DNA of 64,000 nt from Nepenthes gracilis (Eukaryota; Streptophyta; Magnoliopsida; Caryophyllales; Nepenthaceae): positions 1,736,001-1,800,000 of the forward strand of contig BSYO01000031.1 in assembly GCA_033239525.1 (NCBI GenBank), in the 5' to 3' direction. This document shows, piece after piece, positions 23,143 through 36,505 of this stretch. Both the position numbers and the translations under genes were made by a program. The notes under the pieces were generated by a model. The model did no database searches. It saw only the letters and a list, made by a program, of their open reading frames with translations, and was not told where the DNA came from. Position 1 is the stretch's first letter. Each line of letters begins with the position of its first letter.

Positions 23143-25570
23143 TATAAGGTACCAATTTTCGAAATGTAGTAAATATGAGTAATTAAGTTAAAATAAGTAG
23201 ATCGAGGTCTAAGGATACGGAAAAGTGGATCAAAGAGCCGAAGACCCGGAATTTATGAAATTAAGAACCGACATTATAATCTTGAAATATTAATCCGTAA
23301 ATATGATTCTGATTTTAAATAATGGTAATTTTTGGGTATTAAATTAATATAATCAAATTAGGCTCGGGGTATGCGAAAAGATATGTTTCGGTGTCGGAAT
23401 CGAACAACGGTGCCAGGCAGATCATTGGTCGCGCCTATTCTGCGCCAAGAAGCGATCAAGCGCCAGTCCGCGTAAAAGCCGCGTCGATCATTTTAACCGT
23501 TGCTGCAACGTGGTTTGGGGAGGAATAACAACGGGCTTTGGATAGAGAGAGAGAGAGGGAAGCAGAGAGAAAAGAGCAAACGATGGCTCTTGGATTCAAT
23601 TCCGACTTCGAGCTAGTTAGAGAAATTGTAAATCGGGTTGAAACAAGTGCATCCATACTCTTCTCTTCTATTCTTTTTAATTTTTGTTCATTTTTTTCGA
23701 GTAATATTGTCCCGATACACAATCCATGCATATATTTGTGATACTCATGGCTTGATTATACATATATATATGAATTTCATGTCTAAATTTATAAAAATTA
23801 ATCGGTTTTGCACTAAAACCCTAACCCTGTACCTGGGTGGTTTTGGCCTCCAATTTTTGGGGCTTTTGCATAAATTAGGTTTAGAATATCATTATCCATA
23901 TCCTATATAAATTAATTTAGCGATTGGATATTCAATTTGGTAGTTTTATGTGCATTTTCGTTTGTTGGAACCCTAAAAGTGCCTGGACCTCATTTAAGCA
24001 TTTATTTTAAATTTTATATATAAATTAGCTTGAGATTATGACTATCCATGCCTTGAATTTAGTAATTTCCCATTAGATACCCGATTTTAAAAATCATCTA
24101 ATATGCACAACCAAATACTATTCATGCACGGGTATTGTTCACTCAAGCATCTTTGGTAAATTTTACATAATTCTTGCATTATTTAATTATTAATTAAGTT
24201 ACATATATATTTGTGTGTGTTTAATTATTTACTCCGAAAAATATATTTGTTAACTAATTGTGAAGAAAATATTGTCCGGAAGCCTCTAAGATTATAATTG
24301 TCTCTTGACGGTAAGAATTCTTATTCATTCCTTTGTTTATGATATTCGTATATACAAATTAAGTCATGAAAAGATTTAAATCCGAAATAAAGATAAAAAT
24401 AATTTAAGTATTTGAAGAAAAATTTTACAATTAATTATATGATGGATTTGTTCTCCCGGATGGAGATATTATGAAAGAAGTATGGTGGACTTTCCCTCAA
24501 AGAATAAGAAATCATGAAATTAAGGCCACGAATTTGTATTACAGAGTGTAATATCCCTATATCTACCATTGGTGTTATCGTAGAGACTCGAGGATTATCT
24601 TGGTCGCGTATTGTAGTGGGTAATATTATTAACAAACTTTAGGATATTACTGTAGAATGACGATAACTGCCTCTGGGGCTCGAGGGACATGGGGGCATAT
24701 ATGATAACTGAGTAGCTACAAGCCTAAAATGTAACCGTTATGATAGATGATGGCCGAATAGTTACAGGCCTAAAATATATCTGATATACTATAGAATGTG
24801 TACAGTAACACATTTATTTTCTTGTTCTCACGCGCCTTTAACTAGTAAGGTTACTGGTACTCATCTACAAATATAAGTAATTATACATAATTTATATATC
24901 AAAGAAAAGAAGAATAAAACGTGAAAAGTTAATTGTGTTCCAAAAGCATATCCGATCATGTCTTATGTTTACACATCTTCTTATCTCGTATATCTCTATT
25001 CTGCTTTATTTTACTTTTATTATTTATCATCTTAATTATATTGTACTTGATGAGATTTTGGCTTACCCTTACTTCTTATCTCCATATTAGCATAGGTCTA
25101 TTATAATTGATGGGACAGTGTAGAGATTCAAAGTGGACTAGACTCTAAGTTTGGAAGATCATATCAAAGATTTTCATTTGTAATTTTATTTATGTCATAG
25201 AAATATTATATATATTTATATTTCTTTTGAAAATCTTAATGTATATTGTACATATAACTAATAATTAGATAATTTAGTTTTCACCGTGTTTGGATTTATT
25301 ATACTTTCGTAAGTTATTATGATTTGTAACAGGTACCTAGTGGTATCTTTCTTTGGTCAATATTGTATTTAGATACACAGTATTGGATCTATAAATAATA
25401 TGTGATAATTTGATCCTGTGAGGAGTTGTTGTTGTATGTTGTTGAGTTGAGGGATTGTTTAGATGTATTTCGTTTTATACAAGAGCTTGTACAGATTTTT
25501 GTATCAGCTTGACAACAGTATTACAAATAAAACTCTACCGAATTTTTAGTAAAAAATACGGTTCATCACA
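23143..25570 (+). mobile_element. Solo LTR, 2428 bp, perfect CATAC target duplication
   Basis: Starts TATAAGGTACCAATTTT and ends GGTTCATCACA, with CATAC on both sides (23138-23142 and 25571-25575). The first dinucleotide is TA rather than TG, probably a mutation. Landmarks shared with the LTRs at 27780, 32850 and 53292 are the GAGAGAGAG patch (about 23545), AGCTAGTTAGAGAA, AAGTGCATCCATAC, TTCTCCCGGATGG, ATAAGAAATCATGAAA and a closing block with AAAACTCTACCGA. No internal region follows, so it is a recombination remnant. Confidence 0.93.
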
Positions 25571-25575
25571 CATAC

Positions 25576-25714
25576 ACTATTGAAGAACGGGTTAGAAAAA
25601 TCTTATATCTGCATATTTCGTAACTAAGTAAATATGTGTTTTGATCAATTCTTATGTGTCAATAAAAATAAATGCCGGATACATGTCCATTGTTTGCAAT
25701 CATATTTTCTCTCA
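25576..25714. other. Short spacer between solo LTR and dispersed repeat
   Basis: AT-rich, with about 20 codons of open frame in continuity with the segment left of the solo LTR. Nothing else seen. Confidence 0.4.
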
Positions 25715-27260
25715 GTATCTACACCTAATTTGCACATAATTATATTGTGACAAAATATTTATACCTAATGTATACCCAAGTCACGTATAACCACACTTTG
25801 CCTAGAATACTTGCACCTAATATACACCTGAAGTAGTGTATGTCTGTTAGGGCATGACCCTCATGCTAAAGCTTTTACACCCTGACATGTGCCCATTCAA
25901 CGCTCGTACCATAAAGCGCTGTTTTCTAAATGGTTGTATATTTTTTACTTAATTTTTAATATTCAATATAAATACATCACTCATAAATTAAAGAGACAGA
26001 AGTGCATAATGGCCGTGACCCTAAAGCTCCCATTATTTAAAGTGAAAAGACATCATTTGTTTGAAAAAATTAAATCTTTTATCTTAAGATAAATTGTCAA
26101 GGTTTTGTGAGGACCGAAACCAAAAACGTAACAACTTTATATGATTTTATCAATTATGCATGTATTGAAAAAAGTAGTTAAAAGTCTATAAATACATCAC
26201 TTTCATTCATAAATTAAAGAGACAAGCCGGCCTATCGAGTTTTGAATTGGCCGTAACCTAAAGCTCCCATTATTTAGGGTTTGAAAAGACATCATTTAGT
26301 TATTGACAAGGTAAAACCTTGTCGTTTTGCTTTTTTACCGATTTTTATTTTAAAGATGAAAATGATGTAAGAATGAGGTTGAAGCTTGTTTCTTCGATTA
26401 ATCCAACTATTTTTCCATTGAAGTTTGGCACGATTTCATGTTTTAGTGATATAAGAACGTTGCCAAATGCTGAGATTTATGGTTTAAATGCATGATTGGA
26501 TATTAAAGAGTTATGGCATCAAATGATTGAACACATGTTTAGAGATTCCGGAAGCTTAGGCGAAGCGCTAAGTACGAAAAATGATAGGGTTTAAAAGCTC
26601 GATTATATGAAAGTTAATTTTCAAAAGGAAAATTGACAAAAAGTAGTTCTATTTTTAAGTCTAATTGTGAAAAAGGGCAAATTCAAGGAAAATAGCCGTT
26701 TTTTGTACAAGGAGGGATCATAGCCGTCCTCGGGTTGGGAATGGCTGCCCTCGGGGCTTGGTACAAGGAGGAAAATAATATGAAGGTTTAACAACTAATG
26801 TTTCTATATGCTATACTACAATAAAAAGATGATTGAAACGATAGGAAAAGATGATAGAGTATCATCGGATGAAAAGTTGACTTTTATGAATTATATTACT
26901 TTGATTTTACCATGCATGTAAAGACTTAAAGGGTTTTACTTTATAACTATTAATTATCAAGATTTTTTGAACATTAATTTTTGTGTATTAATTTATTTTA
27001 CTATTTCATATTTAATTTGATGATATAATTATTTGACTTTGAATATTAATTTTGATTTATGTCTAGTAAAAAAATGTAATGATTCCACGTTTATTGAATT
27101 ATGGAAAATTTGTATATGTATGATATATTTTACTTCCGCTATATACTGGATTTCTTGTAAGTTTATATATCCTAGATGAATCAATAATTAGAATAGTTTC
27201 TAGTCTTATCTAGTATATATGGATAGTTGTGTGCTTGTTATGGATGAATATTACAGTTTA
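25715..27260 (+). repeat. Unclassified dispersed repeat, copy 1
   Basis: Two blocks match 52020-52910. The first (25715-26105) shares CTAAAGCTTTT, CATTATTTAAAGTGAAAAG and CTTAAGATAAATTGTCAAGG. The second (about 26880-27180) shares TTGATGATATAATTATTTG and ATATTAATTTTGATTTATGT. Part of the first block is duplicated at 26205-26320 (TAAAGAGACA, CTAAAGCTCCCATTATTTA). No coding region, terminal repeat or PBS is evident, so the class is unknown. Confidence 0.7.
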
Positions 27261-27329
27261 AGTATACATTAGATATTAGATGTTATTTTTTTAAAAAATG
27301 CTTTTTCTCAACTATTTTTCCATACACTA

Positions 27330-27779
27330 GTTTTTGAATGCATATTGGGTGATATTAGATGTTTGGATAAACTATAAAGCCACAAGGAAATGACTTAGGC
27401 ATTTATATTGAATATCAAGAAAATTTTTTGGATAGTTAGGAATAGATGATAAAGGTTTAACATGTCTATATTATTCGAATTATAAGTTGACTTTTATATT
27501 ATATTATTTTTACCGGCTGTAAAGACTCAATGGGTTTTACTTTATAACTATTAATTATCAAGATTTTTTTTCATCATCAAAATTTGTGTGTTAATTTATT
27601 TTACCATTTCATATTTAATTTGATGATATAATTATTTGTGAATATTAATTTTGATTTATGTCTAGTAAAAAAATGTAATGTGTGAATTATAAATTTGTAT
27701 ATATTTTACTTTTGTAAGTTTATATATTCTAAATGAATCAATAATATGAATTTTCTAGTCTTATCTAGTATATGTACGC
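27330..27779 (+). repeat. Second, adjacent copy of the 3' block of the dispersed repeat
   Basis: 27485-27745 repeats 26880-27180 in tandem: AAGTTGACTTTTAT, GGGTTTTACTTTATAACTAT, TTGATGATATAATTATTTG, GTCTAGTAAAAAAATGTAAT, then ATGAATCAATAAT. An LTR element begins right after it. Confidence 0.8.
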
Positions 27780-30041
27780 CATTTTACATTAGAATATCAT
27801 TTTGAAAAAATTACGCGGCTTGAGTGCAATTAAAATATTATAATCAAAATGATTATATATTAATTCATATTTTGGATAAAAATTAGATTTCATATTGGTC
27901 ATAGATATTTTGGTCAAAAACATATCAACCAAAATCTGAATTGAGGGGCGCAAATATCTTTATTGAGGTACTTAAAATATTATAATCAAGATTAGGGTTA
28001 ATTCATATGAAAAAATTAGGTTCCAGGAACATAGAAAAAATTGACGAGGGGGGCTCGGTAGGCGCCTCGGGAGGCGTCGCAAGCACCAAAAGCAGAATCG
28101 GCTGTGCTTGCCGAACACCGGCCCACGTTATAAAAGCCCAATGGCTCTTTTTGCGTCATTTCACACAAGGAAAGGGAGAGAGAGGGGAGAGAAATCATGA
28201 AGGAGAAGAAAGAGAAAGTGGAGATCAAGGCCTTCAAGTCCGAATCCGACTTAGAGCTAGTTAGAGAAGTGATGGATCGAGTCAAGATAAGTGCACTCAT
28301 ACCATTTTCTTTCTCTTTTGCACTGTTCATCATGATCCCTTTGGATTTTTATCCCGATACCCATCCATACTTTTATTTTCATGATACCTACATATGTAAC
28401 ATATATATATTTTGATCTCGTCTCCAATTTCCTAGTTTTGATCAATATTTCTCACCAAAACTCTAACCCCGTGCCAAGATATTTTCACCCACCGATTTTT
28501 AGGATTCTTACATAAATTGGCTTTAGAAAATCATTAACCATTCATTGAATATGTTAATTTATTAATTGAGTATCCGATTCGGTAGTTTTATATGGAATTA
28601 TATTCACCGGAACCCTAACTCGCATCCCTTTTAAATTTTATCAAATTGTTTGTAATTAATATATATTTTGGCTTCAGAAATTCATAACCCTAACTTTATA
28701 GACGTGGATACTCCGTAAATTTGGTATTTATGTACATATATTTTAAATATATTAATTTTATATATTCTAAAAATTATGTAATATATTGTGAAGGCATTCG
28801 TTATCCGAAAGTTATATAGTTACGTTTGGCTCATAGTAGAAAGAGTTTTTATTTACTTTTTTCATACTTTATGATGTTCATATATATAATTTAAGTCATG
28901 TAAAGACTTAAACCCACAAAAAATATAACAATTATGTAAGTGTACAAAGGAAATGTCATAATTTGATATATTTATAATTCGTTCTCCTGAAGTGAGAATT
29001 TTATGAAAGAAATTTGGTGGACTTTCCCTTAAAGAATAAGAAATGATGAAACCTGAACCACGAATTTATATTTCAAATGATAGTATTCCCTAACATGCAA
29101 TGAATATTACAGTAAAAGCTCAAAGATTATCTGGACTATGTTTTATAATGGGTGATATTCATTAGCATGCCTTAGTACATTATAGTAAAAAATCATTGTC
29201 TACTAAGGACCGCATGCCGCTAAGGCCCCGTCTACAGGGATTATATGTAGATAGCTCACCTCTAGGTCTTGAATAGGAGAAGATGGCTTTTGATTATGTA
29301 AAAGTAAATATAATCCAGACTATAATTGATCTCTCCTCTAATTAGTAGGGCCTACTAGCCTAATCCACAAAGATATTAAAATTTTTGTATATTTTAGAAC
29401 CTAAAAAAAATTAAGTAAAACGAAAAAGATAAATAAATTTTTAAAAATGTATTTATTCACGCTTTATATTTATGCATCTTCATTATACTCTTATATCCTT
29501 TCTTTACTTTATTTTACATATATTATTTATTATTATTAATTATATTGCACATGTTGAGCATTTAGCTCACCATTATTATTTTTTCTTGCCTTCAAATGAG
29601 TATGAGCTTATACCCGATAGGGCGGGGTAGAGGATTAGAAGTCGGCTAGACCCGAAGACTTGAAGGATGATCTTGTGGACTTAGCCTTGTGGATTCATAC
29701 CTTATAGAGTCTTTTGTATTATTTTTTATGGTCATGTATATAGATGATGATGATAATGATATATATAATTTATAGTTTTTCACTGTGTTTGATGGATATA
29801 TTTGCTTTTGTAGGTTGTTATGGTTAACTTAGGTACCTAGTAGCATCTTGTCTGAGCTAACGTCATACTCGGAGTATGACGTTGGTGCCACATGTTTGTT
29901 ATGGCTTTTGGATCCTATGTTGAGATGTGTTGTGGTAGTATATTTATTGTACAGGGTTAATGTATAGGTTTTATATCAGTCTGACGACCATTTTTCTACC
30001 GGAACTCTGTTAGATTTGAGTTAGAAATATGACCCATCACA
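27780..30041 (+). repeat. 5' LTR of the decayed element
   Basis: Ends GACCCATCACA at 30041, directly before the primer-binding site. The secure start of homology to the 3' LTR is about 27953. A similar start block (TTAAAATATTATAATCAA) also occurs at 27832, so the true start may be near 27780 (TGTACGCC). It contains the GAGAGAGGGGAGAG patch (28175) and TTGAATAGGAG (29271). Confidence 0.8.
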
Positions 30042-30060
30042 ATTGGTTTCAGAGAGAAAG
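30042..30060 (+). promoter_or_regulatory. Primer-binding site, initiator-Met tRNA type
   Basis: ATTGGTTTCAGAG directly follows the LTR. It differs by one base from the TGGTATCAGAG motif that pairs with initiator Met-tRNA in many plant Ty3 and Ty1 elements. Confidence 0.85.
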
Positions 30061-30699
30061 ATACTTTAGATTTGATCTGAATCTTATACAAAAACTTAGG
30101 TTAGAGTAAGATAGATCAAATGAGTAGACGAAGGCATAGGGTGATTAAGTTAAAATGGATAGTTCTAATTGTCCTAGTTCATATAATTTAGGCTAAAACT
30201 AAATTAGGAATTAGTTGGTAAATTTGGTTATCTAACTTACATTGTCCTAATTAGGTTTGAGTTATAAACAAACCCACATTGTTCATATTTCATGAAAGGA
30301 TATCCGTAACTAATCATGCCACTTAGACGAAGGTAGATATATGAAGATGGTCAACCACATGATAGAGAGACTGAGCATCTGAATTTGTTGAGTGGGATGG
30401 CAAAACTTGAAAGTCTTGGAAGGTCTAGTTCGGGCAAGAATTGGAAGAAAGGATGTGAAAGAAGGATACATTGAGGATTAATTTAGGTTGATCTTGATTT
30501 TAAGATTAAGAATGGGGATGCTTGAATAGCATAGCAAGTGAGGCGGATAAGATGAATCGATAGCTTGAGGTCAGGATGACTGGGAGTCGATTTCTGGTGC
30601 TAGTGAATCCAAAGATGTCAATTTAAAATCGATTTAATAATGATGATCAAGTGTTTGAATTTTTGGGTGGCACAGATCTTGTAGAAGCTAAAATGTAGA

Positions 30700-32060
30700 T
30701 CCTAAGAATTAAAATAGTGGTTGCGGTGACCCATGTTCGGGATGAGATATAGTGATGTTTCCTCATATAAGTTAGAAGGCGAAGCCAACCATAGACGGTT
30801 GATGAGAAAAGAGTTATGGGTTAGAAGGATAAAGAGATATCGGAGAATATGTTCGTGGATACTTTTAGGAATAAATATTCTCCCTAACGAGTTGAGAGCA
30901 TGTTTCAATTTTGGGCCATCAGCCACATGATCAATGGTTGACATTATTCCGTGGGTCAAACAGTGAAGAACTCCAGTACCTTGGATCGAGGTTTTGTAGT
31001 GAAGGCACAAAATGTAGAGGTGCCATCTATCGTGGTAGAAGGAAGGATCTTGAATTTTAACATTTTCGTATATGTGAATTTTGAATCTATATCTTCATTT
31101 GTAATTCCTAAATTTATTCATTTATTTGAGGATCTAGGCTTTATACTAGTTGTATCGATACCTATAATATTTTTTTGGGTCCGTAGGTATGATTGGTTGG
31201 GCTAATTGGAATTATTTTATGGTATTGAGCCTTGATCTGATTTCGGTGGTATTTTGGTTATTGAGTCGCTATGCTAGTATGAATTATGTTGATAAGAATA
31301 TTATACTTGCAATCTAATTATGAAATTTTGAGTATGAGGTAGAGTTGATCTAGGTATCAAAAAATTAGTATCGTTGTGCCTGCAAGTTGTTTAACAAGGA
31401 CATGTGTCTAAATTATTTAATATATGAGGCCACATCTGGAGGTCATTTTGTGGTCACTTAAAATGTCATGTGAATATTTGAGAATATTTTTGGAAGGAAG
31501 ATTAGGTGATTGATCTTTTAACCAGTAATTCAAGATTGTGTCAAATCGACACCAATCTTTAAGGATTTCCCATAAAATTGAAGAAGCATCGATTGGGTGC
31601 CTTGGTGGAGTGCTCTAGAACCTTTAAGGTAGGTATGATGAACCGATAAGGTTAATTGTGGATGATTGAAAATTTAGAGTGCTCAGGAGATTAATGGTTT
31701 ATTATGCGGCACTGTGAATGAATAAATGAATCATTTGGTATTTTGTAAGGACTTTGTATTTTCTAAGATCAATCTATATCCATGGTATTATTAATTGTGG
31801 ATAATTGGGAGTTGTGCCCTATGGCAGCATTCAGGATAAGATGTGGCCGTTATAAGTTCTGGAAATGTCATCCAGGATTTTAGGTTCATTGGCCTTTTTA
31901 TGAATTTCATGGAATGGATCTTCCGCCATATTTAAGTAAATTTTGTGATGGCGTCATCGATGAATTTAAATAATCATAAGAGATGTTGAAGGATGAGCCA
32001 CGCGTGCAAATTCTAATATCCGAACTAATGGGATGCTATGCTTTTGATTTGGGAGACAAA
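30700..32060 (+). pseudogene. Remnants of gag, protease and reverse transcriptase
   Basis: 30700-30930 in mixed frames resembles the gag core (aromatic block, then a FRNKYSP-like motif near 30860-30890). 31010-31200 (SSFVIPKFIHLF, then a WLG ending) resembles the region downstream of a retroviral-type protease active site. 31885-31990 (PFMNFMEWIF, then a diverged catalytic segment) matches the RT palm region. Numerous stops and frameshifts; no integrase or RNase H was recognised. Order and motifs fit a Ty3/gypsy polyprotein. Functionally dead. Confidence 0.6.
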
Positions 32061-32849
32061 ATTGTACTCGAGCAATACCAGTTATGAAATTATGAGATGA
32101 GAATTCATTGTGGTTTTGCTTCAGGGTTGTTAAAACGACAACAATTTTTAAAATTTGGATAATTATGAATTAGCAAACGAGGACGACCCATTTATCTTAA
32201 TTTTAGGTAATTGCTTCAATTATATTTCCTAAGTTGATTGTAATTTAAGGGTTATAGGTTTTACCTTAGATGCATTAATATCTTTAAGATTTTCTTTGGT
32301 CTATAGCTGTTGTGTGGCTTAGGTGTTTGATATGAATTGTTGGAAAAAAATTACAAATTGATTTTAGTGTACAAGTAAATAGTCAATCAGAGTAGTATAG
32401 CGGAGCAAATGACCATATATTTTAATTTTTAGTTTAAGTTTTAAAGAGAATGTTAATCTTGAGGCTTAGGATGAATTGAAATAGAAGTCCATTAGTTCGT
32501 TCAAAGATTTGAAATAAGTCAAGAAAATAGCCAGAAAATTTGGGTTGCCTTTAAATTTGATAGATTGTTAGGAAGTCTCCCAAGCTTTGATAATTGAGGG
32601 ATTGAGTATGTGATTGAATTAAGCCTTGTGAAGGAGTAGGAATTTGACTAGTGATAAAATTCCAACCTAGACCTAAATAAGTATTGGGAATTAGGATAGT
32701 TCAATTAGTTAAAGCCTTCTAGGATAAGTCTTTTCCTTAGGATATAACGTAAGAGCATGATGAAGGAATTTGAAAGGATTTTTTCCGATTGTTGAACTTT
32801 GAGACTTGCTAAAATTTTGATGACGAAATTTCTCTAAACGGAGAAGAAT

Positions 32850-34875
32850 TATAATATACCGATTTTTTAGTATTGTTATTGCGGGTAATTAAGATATTAT
32901 AATCAAGATTAGGTTTAATTCAGGTGGGAAAATTAGATTCCGGGAACATAGGAAAAATCGGTGAGGGGCGCTCGTCGAGTGCCTCAGGTGGCGCCGTGAG
33001 CGCTTGAAGTAGAACCGGCCATGCTTGTTGAGCACTCAAGCGTTGGCCCACGTTATAAAATCCCAACAGCTCTTTTCGCATCATTTCACACAGGGAAAGA
33101 AGAGAGATGAGAGAGAGATTGCGAAGGAGAAGAGAGAGGAAGCAAAGATCAATGCCTTTGAGACCGAATTCGGCTTAGAGCCAATTGGAAAAGTGATAGA
33201 TCGGGTTGAGATAAGTATACTCATACCCTTTTCTTTCTCTTTTTGTACTGTTTATCTCAATTACTTTGGGTATTTTTGTCCCGATACACATCCATACTTT
33301 TATTTTCATAATACCCATGTATAAAACATGTATATATTCCGATCTCATGTCCGATTTCCTAGTTTTGATTAGTATTTCGCACCAAAATCCTAACCATGCG
33401 CCTAGATGTTTTCACCCACTGCTTTTTGAGATTCTTACATAAATTGGCCTTAGAAAATCATTACCCATACCTTGAATATGTTAATTTGTTAATTGAGTAT
33501 CTGATTTGATAGTTTTATATAAAATTATGCTCACCAGAATCCAAACCCGTGCCCCCTTTGGGTTTTATCCGAATTATTTGTAATTAATATATGTTTTGGT
33601 TTTAGAAATTCAAAACCCTATCTTTTTTAACGTGGATACTCCATAAATTTTGTATTTATAGACATATATTTTATATATATTAATTTTATATATTTTAGAA
33701 ATTATGTAATATGAAATTGTGAAGGCATTCATCATTCGGAAGCTCTAAAGTTACGTTTAGCTCACGGTGGTAAGTGTTTCTATTTTTTTCATACTTTATG
33801 ATATTCATATATATAATTTAAGTCATGTGAAAACTTAAACCCATAAGAAATATGAAAATTATGTAAGTATATGAAGGAAATGCCACAATTTAATATGTTT
33901 ATAATTCGTTCTCCCGAGGTGAGAACTTTATAAAATAAGTTTGGTAAACTTTCCTTTAAAGAATAAGAAATGATGAAACCTGGACCATGAATGTATATTT
34001 CAGAGGATAGCAGTCCCTGGCATGTCATGGAATTACAGTAAAAATTCAAGGATTATCCGGGTAGTGTTTTGTAATGGGTAATATTTCTTGGCATACCTCA
34101 GTATATTACAGTAAAAGATCATTGTTTGCTAAGGCCTCGTCTATAGGGATTATATGTAAATGGCCCACTTCTAGGTCTTGAATAGGAGAAAATGGTTTTT
34201 GATTGTATAGAAATAAACATAATCCAAATTATGATTGACCGTTCCTTTAGTCAGTAAGGCCTTCTGGCCCTACTCCACAAAAATATTAAAATTTCTCCAT
34301 GTTTTAGAATTTAAAGGAAGATTAAATAAAACAAAAAAGACAAATAATTTTTTAAAAATTTATTTATTCATATTTTATATTTATACATCTTTATTATACT
34401 CTTATTTCCTTCCTCTACTTTATTATTGTCATTATTTATATTATACTTTTTGAGTATTTGATTCACCCTTATTATTTTTTTACCTTTAAATGAGTACGAG
34501 TTTATACCCGATAAGGTGAGGTAGAGGATTAGAAGTCGACTAGGCTCGAAAACTTGAAGGATGATTTTGTGGACTTAGCATTGTAGATTTGCACCTTATG
34601 GAGTTTTTTATATTATTTTTGATGGTCATATATATTGATGATGATGATATGATGATGATATATATAATGTAATTTTTTGTCATGGTAATTTGGGTACCTA
34701 ATGGAATCTTATCTGAGCAAACATCATACCCAGAGTTATGATGTTGGTGTCACGTGTTTATTATGACTTTTGGATCCTATGTTGAGATGTATTGTGGCTG
34801 TATATTTGTTGTACATAGTTAATGTATAGGTTTTATATCAGTTTGATAGCTGTTTTTCTGCCGAACTCTACCGGA
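32850..34875 (+). repeat. 3' LTR of the decayed element
   Basis: Starts TATAATATACCGATTTT just after a purine-rich tract (ACGGAGAAGAA, 32838-32848). It follows the 5' LTR through the GAGAGAGA patch (33105), the AAAATTTAACC..TATCC-like boxes and TTGAATAGGAG (34178), but stops near ACTCTACCGG, short of the expected CATCACA end. Confidence 0.8.
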
Positions 34876-35209
34876 ATATTCCTATCAATCTTTCTATGTG
34901 GTGATTCCATGATACAAACCCCTATGTATAAAAAGCTACAAACACATGAATCATAATTTCAAATACCACTGAGACGAAACTTGTGCACATAAAAATCTAT
35001 TACTAGATAAGTAACAAATGATAATACTTAAATATTTATTTTTAAATACAAAACCTCCTATTTTTTGTTGATAAGATATGGTAGTACAATTATGAGAAAT
35101 ATATATATATAAATAAAGAGTAGAAATATTGCAAATTATTAAAGAATAGTATTATAAAACAATAGAGTGAACAATAAGTTTAAGTACAAAACTAGCAATA
35201 CATATCATT

Positions 35210-36230
35210 ATCCCTCATAGAGTGTAGCTCATCAAAAATTCAGTCCTTACTCCCCCTCATGTATGCCTCTTAGGTGTCCAGTCAAGCAACAATATGTTGA
35301 AAACCCATAAGAATGTGGGACTCCAATTGATCATGATTAGTAACAAGCCTAGTTATGTTTTCATTCAAGTTGGTGAATCGATCAAATGTTTGTGAGAGAT
35401 GACTCATGACAATGGAGGAGGAGGATTAGAAGGACAACAGTGGCTCAAAGGGGCTAAGGATAGACTGAGATAATTCAGCATCCAAACATGGCTCATCCAT
35501 AAGATCATGACACTTAAGGGAGTGAATGCGGGTATGTGCCTAACTTTACTTATACATCATGCAATCAATAGGTTTCTCTAGGAGAACATGAGAAAGGCAT
35601 GAAAAATACACCGCATAACCCATGATCAACTGGTGAATTAGATAACCATGGAGATGATTGTCATCATTTTTCTCACAAAAATAAAAATCATAATGAGTAG
35701 AGATGAGATGGAAGATCCATCAACTACCCAAGAATGAGAGTATAGAGAAATAAAGATTTATCAAAAGGAAGGAAGATGTAGTGTATCATGGAAAAAATAT
35801 CTATAAGTATAATCTAACACACTCTATGCCAACGAGGAGTGAAATAATTTATCTTAAATGATTTACCATACCAAGTCATGAAAGTGCCATATAAAAAAGA
35901 GGCGATCTCATCATAAAATGGCATGTCATGAAATGAATAGGGATAGTCAAGATAAGGCACTAGAAGAAGATAAAAAGCACTTGTTATAACCTTAGAAGTG
36001 ATTTGAAGGGTGCTATTCAAAAAGGTAGAAGAAGAGTTAGATTTATCATTAACATTATGAATATTCACGTAAAATTCTTAGACAATGAGGAGGGGGGAAT
36101 AAGATTGGTCAGAAACAATTTCCATTGTCGATCAATAAAGACAAATGATATAGATCAATCTAGTGAAATAAGGTCCACCTCTCATTCTAATGTTAACTGA
36201 TGATGATTCATCAATTTTTGAAAGAAACTT
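35210..36230 (-). pseudogene. Possible remnant of a plant transposon-type protein
   Basis: Minus-strand frames, broken by stops, show segments such as TSAFYLLLVPYLDYPYSF and ATLYEG. In shifted frames there is an LPSHLYSL motif followed by HGLCGVFFMPFSC. The order is loosely like the plant proteins annotated as putative plant transposon protein, which have a leucine-rich LPxLI segment followed by LPxGxxLT. The resemblance is weak and could be chance. The rest of 34876-36500 is AT-rich with nothing recognised. Confidence 0.3.
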
Positions 36231-36505
36231 TCTGCATTGGTATTGATGAAACAATCAAACTCGAGGAGGCGCCACTGGAGGGACTCCCAAAAGATTTTTC
36301 AGAAGATGTCATATGAAAATAAAATGTTTGGATTTATTTGTAAGAATCACAGATCAAACATACTACACAATAAAAATGGTAATCAAAGCCCAAACCTACC
36401 ACACAAGGTTACAAGCTACAAACTCCTACAAATCCAAGTTAAGAGAAAACCGAATCTTGAAGAAGGGATGGTCAAAATATGGGTAGGTCCAAAACGGACC
36501 ACCTC

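Larger units (their letters stand above)
27780..34875 (+). mobile_element. Decayed Ty3/gypsy LTR retrotransposon with both LTRs
   Basis: Two LTR copies in the same orientation (about 27780-30041 and 32850-34875) flank a 2.8-kb internal region. A primer-binding site follows the left LTR, degenerate gag, protease-like and RT sequence lies in the middle, and a purine tract precedes the right LTR. The LTRs are roughly 80-85% identical by eye, so the insertion is old. The right LTR lacks its last 30-40 bases and the left boundary is blurred by a local duplication, so no target duplication could be confirmed. The internal region is short for an autonomous element, implying internal deletions. Confidence 0.85.
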
